A DNA stretch of 5,245 nt, from positions 1-5,245 of the forward strand of contig JBFJVD010000208.1 in the NCBI GenBank assembly GCA_041624375.1. Reading direction: 5' to 3'. A model generated the notes under the pieces. The model was not told the DNA's origin. It searched no databases and saw only the letters and a program-made list of their open reading frames with translations. Positions 1 to 5,245 of this stretch are shown here, in pieces. Position numbers and translations under genes: made by a program. Within the stretch, counting starts at the first letter, position 1, and every line of letters begins with the position of its first letter. Origin of the DNA: JBFJVD01 sp041624375 (GTDB lineage: Bacteria > Chloroflexota > Anaerolineae > Anaerolineales > E44-bin32).

Positions 1-1
1 C

Positions 2-184
2 AAGGGCAAGCAGGTCTACATCGAAGGAAGGCTTCAGACGCGCCGTTGGGAAGATTCGGACGGCAAGAAGCACTTCGCCACCGAGCTTGTGGCCCGGGAG
101 ATGATCATGCTGGGCGAAGCTCGTGAGCCATCGACCACAACTTATGTCGCCGGTCCGGACGAAGAAGAAGGCTACCCCTTCTGA
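2..184 (+). CDS. ssb: Single-stranded DNA-binding protein SSB, C-terminal part (5' end outside window)
   Basis: Sixty residues and a TGA stop are visible; the start lies left of the window. The segment KGKQVYIEGRLQTRRWED, then DGKKHF and TELVARE, is the second half of the bacterial SSB OB-fold. Aromatic residues such as the W in RRWED belong to the ssDNA-binding surface in this family. The protein ends DEEEGYPF: an acidic stretch closing with Pro-Phe, the C-terminal tip that docks replication and repair partners in SSBs generally. Only about a dozen residues (AREPSTTTYVAGP) separate the end of the OB-fold from this tip, so the disordered linker is much shorter than in E. coli SSB. The gene precedes rpsR by 49 bases, as in the common rpsF-ssb-rpsR operon. 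SSB coats single-stranded DNA during replication, recombination and repair in the cytoplasm. Identification is firm; oligomeric state and full length cannot be seen. Confidence 0.95.
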   Translation, partial: KGKQVYIEGRLQTRRWEDSDGKKHFATELVAREMIMLGEAREPSTTTYVAGPDEEEGYPF

Positions 185-219
185 GCCTGGACCAATGGCA
201 TGCCCGTGAATCCGATAAC

Positions 220-227
220 AAGGAGAT
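220..227 (+). promoter_or_regulatory. Ribosome binding site of rpsR
   Basis: AAGGAGAT is a strong Shine-Dalgarno match, with its GGAG core ending eight bases before the GTG at 234. It fixes GTG as the rpsR start. The only nearby in-frame ATG upstream (195) meets a stop after four codons. Confidence 0.85.
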
Positions 228-233
228 CTCGAC

Positions 234-575
234 GTGGCAGACGAAGAAAACGATAGGGACTATTCGGGCGACAACGGGGACGATTCGCCGAGGGAGGAGC
301 GGTCCAGTTCGTCTGGCGGCTATCGGCCTTCCCGTCCGCCCCGGCGACGTTTCGGCCGGCGCCAGCGCGTCTGCCAGTTCTGTGCCGAAAAGACGACCTC
401 GCTGGACTACAAGCAGACGGATATTCTCCGCCGCTATGTCACCGACCAGGGGAAGATCCGCTCGCGACGTGAGACCGGTACCTGTGCCAAGCACCAGCGG
501 ATGATGTCAAGGGCGGTGAAGCGAGCCCGGCACATGGCCTTGCTGCCCTACACCGGCGGCCAGGGTCGCTCCTGA
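234..575 (+). CDS. rpsR: Small ribosomal subunit protein bS18 (zinc-ribbon form, acidic N-terminal extension)
   Basis: A 113-residue protein starting at GTG with a good Shine-Dalgarno site. Residues 45-106 are classic S18: RVCQFC, then DYKQTDILRRYVTDQGKI, then TCAKHQR, then the basic helix ending in MALLPY. S18 binds the 30S platform next to S6 and 16S rRNA. Cys47, Cys50, Cys84 and His87 form a CxxC...CxxH set, which fits the metal-binding 'C+' version of S18 known from comparative studies; zinc binding itself is inferred. Residues 1-30 are an extension rich in Asp, Glu and Ser (MADEENDRDYSGDNGDDSPR at its start), followed by an Arg/Pro-rich stretch at 31-45. Most S18 proteins are 70-90 residues and begin in basic sequence, so the acidic part is unusual. 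The ssb neighbour supports the rpsF-ssb-rpsR operon, but rplI does not follow as it does in many bacteria. Confidence 0.98.
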   Translation: MADEENDRDYSGDNGDDSPREERSSSSGGYRPSRPPRRRFGRRQRVCQFCAEKTTSLDYKQTDILRRYVTDQGKIRSRRETGTCAKHQRMMSRAVKRARHMALLPYTGGQGRS

Positions 576-582
576 GCCGGAC

Positions 583-623
583 GGGCATCTTCGTCCAGGC
601 ACAGCTGGGCATCTGGCTCGTCC
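583..623 (+). repeat. Short imperfect direct repeat in the rpsR-foldase gap
   Basis: GGGCATCT occurs at 583-590 and again at 607-614, 24 bases apart. The first copy is followed directly by TCGTCC; the second is followed by GGC and then TCGTCC (618-623). The pair fills much of the 72-base gap and could be an operator or a small duplication. No -10/-35 pair or T-run terminator is apparent in this gap. The function is unknown and chance is possible. Confidence 0.4.
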
Positions 624-647
624 CTATCCGGCCAACCTCCACGACCG

Positions 648-1907
648 ATGGCTCTAAGTGGCAGACCCCGACCGACAAAGAAGCACCTCGCCCGCGCCGA
701 GCGCGAACGGATCCTCCGCGGTTGGATTCTGATTGGCACGGCCCTCACGGTTGGATCGGCGCTGGTGCTCATCGGTTTCGGCTGGGTGCAGCGGGCTTTC
801 ATCCAACCCGGTCAGCCGGTCGCCGTGGTCAACGGGGAAGAGATCACGACGGAACAATTCCAGGCGCGGGTACGGCTCATCCAACTCGACCTGGTGAACC
901 AGTACACCTCGGCCCTGCAGATGAGCGCGCTGTTCGGAAGCAATCCTCAGCTCCAGCAAACCATCGAGCAGCAAGTCACGACCATTAATGCCCAGCTCTC
1001 GAGCGAGACCTTCCTGGGGCAGCGGGCGATCGATGAGCTCATCGACGAGACGCTTGCTCGACAGGAGGCCAACGCTCGCGGGATCATGGTCTCCGACGCG
1101 GAACTCGAGCGCGATATCGCCGAAGCTTTCGGCTTCTTCCCAGAAGGGACCCCGACCCCGTTGCCAACGTTGACGCCCGCGCCCACCTTTACGCTGGATC
1201 CGACCCAGGCCGCGCTGGCCGCCGCAACACCTACGGAAGGTCCCAGTCCCACCCCCACAGAGACCACTGCACCGTTTCCGACCCCGACCGTCTATACCGA
1301 GCAGGCCTTCCGGGAGGACTTTCAGAGTTTCCTCGATCGCATCAATGCCGATTTTGATGTCGAGGAGCAGGATTTGCGCGAGCGGTTCCTTGGCCGTCTC
1401 TATCAACGCAAGCTGCTCCAGGACTTCGAGGCCGGGGTTCCCGAGACCCAGGAACAGGCGCGTGCCCGTCACATTCTCGTTGCGGATGAATCAACAGCCG
1501 AAGAGGTGCTGGCCAAATTGGAGGCCGGCGAGGTGTGGGAAGATCTGGTCGCCGAGTACTCCCAGGATACCGGCTCGATCGACGCCGGCGGCGATCTCGG
1601 ATGGTTCCCGAGAGGGCGCATGGTGGCCCCGTTTGAAGAGGCGGCCTTCACCGCCCCGGTTGGCGAAACCGTTGGACCGGTGGAGAGCGATTTCGGCTGG
1701 CACATCATCCAGGTTTTGGAGCGTGACGAGCGCGTCCTGGATGAAGACGGCCGGCAGCAGGCTGCCGAGGAAGCCTATCTGACCTGGCTGCAGGCCGCCC
1801 GGGCGGAAACCGGAGTACTGGTATTTGACATCTGGCTGGATCGGGTGCCTTCCAGTCCTTCGCTCGCTCCCTTCGCGCCTCCGGTGGCGCCTCAGACAAC
1901 TCCCTGA
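648..1907 (+). CDS. Membrane-anchored peptidyl-prolyl cis-trans isomerase/foldase (SurA_N + PpiC type)
   Basis: A 419-residue protein. Residues 1-24 are rich in Lys and Arg; 25-47 form one hydrophobic segment (GWILIGTALTVGSALVLIGF). This suggests an N-in anchor with the rest outside the membrane. There is no cysteine, hence no lipobox, so it is not a lipoprotein like Bacillus PrsA. Residues 57-160 resemble the SurA/PrsA N-terminal chaperone region, opening with VAVVNGEEITTEQF and continuing as charged helices. Residues 168-214 are a low-complexity Thr/Pro insert. Helices resume at 216-265. Residues 268-357 are a parvulin (PpiC) domain: ARARHILV, AEYSQD, GGDLGWFPRGRMV, FEEAAF and FGWHIIQVLE. 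A Pro/Ser-rich tail (400-419) ends it. Such proteins help exported proteins fold. ATG 648 is the first usable start after the in-frame rpsR stop, but no Shine-Dalgarno precedes it, so translation may depend on coupling or another initiation mode. prsA would be a family-level name only; orthology is unproven. Confidence 0.9.
   Translation: MALSGRPRPTKKHLARAERERILRGWILIGTALTVGSALVLIGFGWVQRAFIQPGQPVAVVNGEEITTEQFQARVRLIQLDLVNQYTSALQMSALFGSNPQLQQTIEQQVTTINAQLSSETFLGQRAIDELIDETLARQEANARGIMVSDAELERDIAEAFGFFPEGTPTPLPTLTPAPTFTLDPTQAALAAATPTEGPSPTPTETTAPFPTPTVYTEQAFREDFQSFLDRINADFDVEEQDLRERFLGRLYQRKLLQDFEAGVPETQEQARARHILVADESTAEEVLAKLEAGEVWEDLVAEYSQDTGSIDAGGDLGWFPRGRMVAPFEEAAFTAPVGETVGPVESDFGWHIIQVLERDERVLDEDGRQQAAEEAYLTWLQAARAETGVLVFDIWLDRVPSSPSLAPFAPPVAPQTTP
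1149..1289 (+). other. Thr/Pro-rich low-complexity insert coding region in the foldase
   Basis: Codes residues 168-214 of the foldase, with TPTPLPTLTPAPT, PSPTPTETT and PFPTPT stretches around an Ala-rich centre (QAALAAATPTEG). It lies between the helical N-terminal half and the helices leading into the PpiC domain, and is probably an extended, flexible, surface-exposed segment. At DNA level the Thr-Pro codons vary (acc/acg/aca with ccg/ccc/cct), so this is not a recent simple tandem expansion. Glycosylation of the threonines outside the membrane is conceivable but is only speculation. Confidence 0.75.
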
Positions 1908-1947
1908 ATCGCGTTCAACACACGTTCCTCTAGCTCAATTGTGCACC

Positions 1948-1970
1948 GCGACCCCGATAACCGGGGTCGC
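1948..1970 (+). terminator. Perfect 9-bp GC-rich hairpin; possible terminator without a T-tract
   Basis: The arm GCGACCCCG (1948-1956) is exactly complementary to CGGGGTCGC (1962-1970), with a five-base ATAAC loop. It lies 40 bases after the foldase stop and 34 bases before the rel promoter, where a terminator would be expected. The bases that follow (ATGCTGCTCG) contain no T-run, and neither does the opposite strand beyond the other arm. A standard intrinsic terminator is therefore not shown. Other readings are an mRNA 3'-end stabilising stem or a palindromic protein-binding site upstream of rel. The structure is certain; the function is not. Confidence 0.5.
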
Positions 1971-2004
1971 ATGCTGCTCGCCGAAAGCCATGGAACGGCA
2001 AACC

Positions 2005-2033
2005 TTGTTGCCGGTCTGGGGAACGCATATACT
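2005..2033 (+). promoter_or_regulatory. Sigma70-like promoter of rel
   Basis: TTGTTG (2005-2010) and TATACT (2028-2033) are separated by exactly 17 bases. The -10 box matches the consensus at five of six positions, and the -35 keeps its TTG. Transcription would start near 2040, leaving only about ten bases before ATG 2050. It sits in the one clearly non-coding gap of the window, directly after the hairpin, which suggests that rel (and probably moeA) is transcribed independently of the ssb-rpsR-foldase genes. Prediction by eye only. Confidence 0.6.
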
Positions 2034-2049
2034 GAAAGCGGACATCACG

Positions 2050-4224
2050 ATGAACTTTGAGAACCTCCTGTCCGGGCTGCCCGAATCGCTCACGCACGCC
2101 GACCGCGAGCTGCTCAAACGCGCCTATCGTGTAGCGGAAGAAGTGCACCGCCCGCAAAAGCGGGCTTCGGGTGAGGCCTACATCCAGCACTGCCTCGCCG
2201 TTGCCGCCATTCTCGCCGATCTGGGTGCGCCTGTCCCGATGATCGTCGCCGGCCTGCTCCACGACACCGTTGAGGACACGGACATCACGCTCGCCGATCT
2301 GCAGAGAGACTTCGGCGAGGAGGTCGCCAACCTGGTCGATGGCGTGACCAAGCTGGCGCAACTGCCGCGTGTCAGCCGGAGTGATGGTCGTTCGAAGCGG
2401 GGCGGGAAAGCTTCTGAGAGCGAGCTCGCTACTGAGACTCTCCGGAAGACGTTCCTCGCGATGGGCGACGATGTGCGTGTCGTCTTGATCAAGCTCGCGG
2501 ACCGGCTCCATAACATGCGAACCCTGTCTCATCTCCCGGAGGAGAAGCGCCGGCGGATCGCCCGTGAGACGCTTGAGATTTTTGCCCCGCTTGCCAGCCG
2601 CCTCGGTATCTGGCAGGTAAAGTGGGAGCTGGAAGATCTCGCCTTCCGCTATGTTCACCCGGAGCGCTTCAAGGAAATCGCGGAGAATGTGGCGGATCGG
2701 CGGGCGGATCGCGAGGGGAAGCTCCAAGAGATCAGTGCGAACATCTCCGAAGTGCTGCGAAGCGCCAGCATCGAAGCTGAGGTGGAAGGACGGCCGAAGC
2801 ATCTCTACTCCATCTACCGCAAGATGGAACGGAAGGGCGTACCCTTCGAGGAGGTCTATGATGTGCGCGGCGTGCGCATCATCCTTGAAGACGAATCCAA
2901 ATGCTACCTGGCGCTGGGGGTCATTCACAGCCGTTGGAAGCCTGTCCCGGGAACCTTCGACGACTACATCGCCACCCCCAAAGACAACTTCTATCAGTCG
3001 CTTCATACCGCCGTCATCTATGACGACGGCCGCACGCTCGAAGTCCAGATGCGTACCCCCGAGATGCACGAAAACGCCGAGTACGGCATCGCCGCCCACT
3101 GGCGCTACAAGGAGGGCCGAGGCCGGGACGACGCCTTCGAACAACGCATTCTCTGGCTGCGTCGCCTGATGGAATGGCGCCAGGATGTCGATGATGCCGG
3201 CGACTTCGTGGAGGCGATGAAATCCGACGTTTTCGACGACCGTGTTTATGTCTTCACGCCGCATGGCGACATCATTGACCTGCCGGCCGGATCGACTCCA
3301 ATCGATTTCGCCTACCACATTCACACGGAGATCGGACATCAATGCCGGGGGGCGAAGGTCGACGGCAAGCTGGTCCCGCTCGACTACCATTTGAAGACCG
3401 GCGAATCGGTTGAGATTCTGACCGCCAAGCGCGGCGGACCCAGCCGCGACTGGCTCAATCCGAGCCTCGGGCTGGTGAAGAGCCAACGGGCGCGCAGCAA
3501 GATCCGGCAGTGGTTCAAGCGCCAGGATCGGGAGCAGAACATCTCCCATGGGCGTACGCTGCTTGAGCGAGAGTTGCGCCGCCTCGGCATCGACGATGTG
3601 AGCTATGAGCAAATTGGCAAACAGCTCGGCTATGGGCAGGTGGAGGATCTGCTGGCCGCGGTCGGCTGCGGCGATATTCACCTGGGCAAGATTGTCTCGG
3701 AGCTGGTTCAGGAGGAGCCCGGCACACTGCCGCCGGCGCCCATCGAGGTGGACGGCCGGCAGCTTGAGCCGGTCGCAACCGATGAGGTCAGCGTTCTCGG
3801 CCTCGCGGGATTGCTGACCCATCTGGCCCGCTGCTGCAATCCCGTGCCGGGAGATCCGATCATGGGCTACATCACCCGCGGCCGGGGCGCCACCATCCAC
3901 CGCAAGGACTGCCCGAACATCCTGCGGGTGAAGGACCGGGATCGCGAGCGCCTTGTTCAGGTCTCCTGGGGGAAGGCGCAGCAAACCTACCCTGTATCGG
4001 TCCGCATCCGTGCATACGACCGCGATGGCCTGATGCGTGACGTCTCCACGCTGGTATCGGAGGAGGGCATCAGCATGTCCTCCATCCACGTTTCGACCAA
4101 CAACAGCCTGGCGATCTTCGATCTGGTGATGGACATCGTCGACATCTCGCAGCTGAGCCGGGTCCTCAACCGGCTGGAGGCGTTGCCGAACATCCTTGAG
4201 GCCCGCAGGCTTCGTCCCGGGTAA
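2050..4224 (+). CDS. rel: Bifunctional (p)ppGpp synthetase/hydrolase (long RelA/SpoT homologue)
   Basis: A 724-residue cytoplasmic stringent-response enzyme, full length for the family. It makes (p)ppGpp from ATP and GDP/GTP and hydrolyses it. The HD hydrolase domain (about 25-180) keeps the expected residues: Arg38, His47, HDTVED (His71, Asp72, Glu75, Asp76) and ADRLHN (Asp151, Asn155), so it should be active. The synthetase domain (about 240-355) has RPKHLYSIYRKM (Arg248, Lys250, Ser254, Lys258), Asp271, NFYQSLHT (Tyr315, His319) and EVQMRT. Residues 302-305 read TFDD, where Rel/SpoT enzymes usually have RxKD and RelA has ExDD. TGS follows (about 397-458: VYVFTPHGDI, IHTEIGH), then a helical region, a zinc-finger-like domain (His591, Cys595, Cys596, His617, Cys621) and ACT (about 647-719). 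ATG 2050 gives a normal N-terminus; the frame is open further upstream, but that part is unlike Rel and contains the promoter. The Shine-Dalgarno is weak (GAAAGCGG). moeA follows within about 30 bases. Confidence 0.97.
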   Translation: MNFENLLSGLPESLTHADRELLKRAYRVAEEVHRPQKRASGEAYIQHCLAVAAILADLGAPVPMIVAGLLHDTVEDTDITLADLQRDFGEEVANLVDGVTKLAQLPRVSRSDGRSKRGGKASESELATETLRKTFLAMGDDVRVVLIKLADRLHNMRTLSHLPEEKRRRIARETLEIFAPLASRLGIWQVKWELEDLAFRYVHPERFKEIAENVADRRADREGKLQEISANISEVLRSASIEAEVEGRPKHLYSIYRKMERKGVPFEEVYDVRGVRIILEDESKCYLALGVIHSRWKPVPGTFDDYIATPKDNFYQSLHTAVIYDDGRTLEVQMRTPEMHENAEYGIAAHWRYKEGRGRDDAFEQRILWLRRLMEWRQDVDDAGDFVEAMKSDVFDDRVYVFTPHGDIIDLPAGSTPIDFAYHIHTEIGHQCRGAKVDGKLVPLDYHLKTGESVEILTAKRGGPSRDWLNPSLGLVKSQRARSKIRQWFKRQDREQNISHGRTLLERELRRLGIDDVSYEQIGKQLGYGQVEDLLAAVGCGDIHLGKIVSELVQEEPGTLPPAPIEVDGRQLEPVATDEVSVLGLAGLLTHLARCCNPVPGDPIMGYITRGRGATIHRKDCPNILRVKDRDRERLVQVSWGKAQQTYPVSVRIRAYDRDGLMRDVSTLVSEEGISMSSIHVSTNNSLAIFDLVMDIVDISQLSRVLNRLEALPNILEARRLRPG

Positions 4225-4251
4225 GAAGGCGAGCAATCCTGCCCAAGAGCC

Positions 4252-4256
4252 AGGTG
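4252..4256 (+). promoter_or_regulatory. Possible Shine-Dalgarno AGGTG favouring a TTG 4263 start of moeA
   Basis: AGGTG ends six bases before an in-frame TTG at 4263, which would drop the first three residues of moeA. The alternative start, GTG 4254, overlaps this site and has only a weak AAGAG (4245-4249) four bases upstream. The sequence does not decide between them. Confidence 0.35.
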
Positions 4257-5245
4257 CCCATCTTGCATGAGCATACCCAACCCACGTTGAGTGTTGCGGC
4301 GGCGCGTGAACGTCTGGTCTCGCGCCTCGTGCCGCTCTCGGCGGAGTCCGTCCCGCTCGCTCGCGCCTTGGGACGCGTGCTTGCGGAAGATGTGGTCGCT
4401 GGGGACGATCTACCGCCCTTCGCCAACGCTTCGATGGACGGCTACGCCGTCCGGGCGGCGGATCTGGCGAAGGCTGCCGATGACTCCGTCGTCGACCTGA
4501 CCGTGGTCGGCGATATCGCTGCGGGTGGGGCCGGAGCCACGCCGATCGCTTCGGGTGAGGCGATGCGGATCATGACGGGCGCGCCGCTCCCGCCCGGCGC
4601 GGATGCCGTGGTCCCTGTGGAGTGGACCGGCAGCAATTCGGCCATGGTGGATCAGGCGCTGCCATCTTCGATCCAGGTGGCGCGCCCGCTCTCTTCTGGC
4701 GACTTTGTGCGGGCTGCGGGGCAGGATGTCCAGCGGGGAACCGTCGTACTTGAGCGTGGCCGCCGGCTCCGTCCGCCAGATATCGCCATGCTTGCAGCCC
4801 TGGGAGTTGAGGCGCCGCGCGTCAGCCAGCGTCCGAAGGTTGCCATCCTCTCCACAGGCGATGAACTGATCGAACCCGGGCAATCTCTCTCCCCGGGCCG
4901 GATCCGTGACGCCAACGGCTTTGGTTTGCAGGCTGCCGTGCAGGAAGCCGGAGGTGAGCCCTGGCGGCTGCCGATCGCCGCGGATACGGAAGAAAGTGTT
5001 CACGCTCGCTTCCGGCATGCCGTGCAGGGTTCCGCCAGCCTGGTGATCTCCTCCGGAGGAGTCAGCATGGGCGCATTCGACTATGTGCGCCATGTGCTCG
5101 AAACCTTCGGCTCGCTCGAGTTCTGGCGGGTCAACATCCGTCCGGGAAAACCACTTGCATTTGGCTCCTTTGAAGATGTACCCTTCATAGGACTGCCGGG
5201 GAATCCGGTTTCGGCCTTGGTGACGTTCGAAGTTTTCGTCCGACC
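4254..5245 (+). CDS. moeA: Molybdopterin molybdenumtransferase MoeA (3' end outside window)
   Basis: The last step of molybdenum cofactor synthesis: MoeA inserts molybdate into adenylylated molybdopterin in the cytoplasm. From GTG 4254, 330 complete codons are visible with no stop before the edge. Motifs in order: LSVAAARERL (12-21), ALGRVLAEDV (38-47), the hallmark SMDGYAVRAAD (60-70), VVGDIAAGG, MTGAPLPPGADAVVP (107-121), RAAGQDV (153-159), LRPPDIAMLAALG, then the molybdopterin-binding domain from about 194 with AILSTGDEL (197-205), RDAN (218-221), ISSGGVSMGAFDY (265-277), RPGKPLAFG (296-304) and GLPGNPVSAL (313-322). The family is usually about 400 residues, so only the C-terminal beta-barrel domain is missing. 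The start is uncertain: TTG 4263 has slightly better ribosome-binding spacing. The ATG at 4267 is out of frame and closes after seven codons. The 29-base gap after rel suggests co-transcription. A fused C-terminal domain beyond the edge cannot be excluded. Confidence 0.95.
   Translation, partial: MPILHEHTQPTLSVAAARERLVSRLVPLSAESVPLARALGRVLAEDVVAGDDLPPFANASMDGYAVRAADLAKAADDSVVDLTVVGDIAAGGAGATPIASGEAMRIMTGAPLPPGADAVVPVEWTGSNSAMVDQALPSSIQVARPLSSGDFVRAAGQDVQRGTVVLERGRRLRPPDIAMLAALGVEAPRVSQRPKVAILSTGDELIEPGQSLSPGRIRDANGFGLQAAVQEAGGEPWRLPIAADTEESVHARFRHAVQGSASLVISSGGVSMGAFDYVRHVLETFGSLEFWRVNIRPGKPLAFGSFEDVPFIGLPGNPVSALVTFEVFVR

Noticed and set aside
195..209. Four-codon ATG mini-frame before rpsR, considered as a leader peptide
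   Set aside because: It has no ribosome site, no attenuator-like structure near it and no meaningful codon content; likely chance.
105..494. Minus-strand open frame opposite ssb and rpsR
   Set aside because: It spans two firmly identified genes and their gap, and has no family resemblance.
654..1472. Minus-strand open frame opposite the foldase
   Set aside because: Its composition is explained by the reverse of the foldase codons, and it has no recognisable domain or ribosome site.
1825..2049. In-frame upstream extension of rel, with possible starts at 1825, 1939 (TTG) and 1990 (ATG)
   Set aside because: It overlaps the foldase gene, contains the hairpin and the promoter, and its translation does not resemble any Rel N-terminus. 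ATG 2050 gives the normal family start.
1930..4236. Very long open frame (about 768 codons) on the minus strand opposite rel
   Set aside because: It mirrors rel codon for codon, as is common in GC-rich genes. The translation shows no family motif and the plus strand carries an unmistakable full-length Rel.
4267..4290. ATG 4267 as the start of moeA
   Set aside because: It is out of frame with the MoeA motifs and reaches a stop after seven codons.
4410..5093. Minus-strand open frame opposite moeA
   Set aside because: The plus strand encodes continuous MoeA motifs across the whole stretch; the antisense frame is a GC-bias shadow.
1..5245. A novel defence, mobile or biosynthetic system
   Set aside because: All five genes belong to well-known housekeeping families, gaps are short, and there are no integrases, transposon ends, repeat arrays or compositional breaks that I can see.

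Overview
The window is a compact, all-forward stretch of bacterial housekeeping genes with high GC and strong G/C preference at third codon positions. I see no RNA genes, insertion sequences, CRISPR arrays, prophage or defence genes, and no convincing undescribed system. The organism is probably a member of Chloroflexota, perhaps near Thermomicrobia. This is an inference from three things: a membrane-anchored PpiC-type foldase with a Thr/Pro-rich insert, which is a common style in that phylum; the flavour of the Rel sequence; and the ssb-rpsR pair followed by something other than rplI. No marker here settles the phylum.

Layout. Positions 2-184 hold the 3' end of ssb (single-stranded DNA-binding protein). 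After 49 bases with a good ribosome binding site comes rpsR (234-575, ribosomal protein S18). This matches the widespread rpsF-ssb-rpsR operon, with rpsF presumably just upstream of the window. A 72-base gap with a short imperfect direct repeat leads to a 419-residue membrane-anchored peptidyl-prolyl isomerase/foldase (648-1907) of the SurA/PrsA/PpiC type. A 142-base intergenic region (1908-2049) carries a perfect 9-bp GC-rich hairpin and then a good sigma70-like promoter. This marks a new transcription unit for rel (2050-4224), a full-length bifunctional (p)ppGpp synthetase/hydrolase. About 30 bases further on, moeA (molybdopterin molybdenumtransferase) starts at 4254 or 4263 and runs off the right edge without its C-terminal domain.

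How the genes relate. ssb and rpsR are the conserved replication/translation pair. The foldase acts outside the membrane on exported proteins. Rel sets (p)ppGpp levels in response to uncharged tRNA and nutrient state. MoeA inserts molybdenum into molybdopterin. These are unrelated core functions in a row, not one pathway. The points worth a second look are within-family details: a hybrid TFDD motif in Rel next to an intact hydrolase site, an apparent ~10-nt leader on rel, the hairpin without a T-tract, a zinc-ribbon S18 with an acidic N-terminal extension, an SSB with a very short linker, and the large Thr/Pro insert in the foldase.
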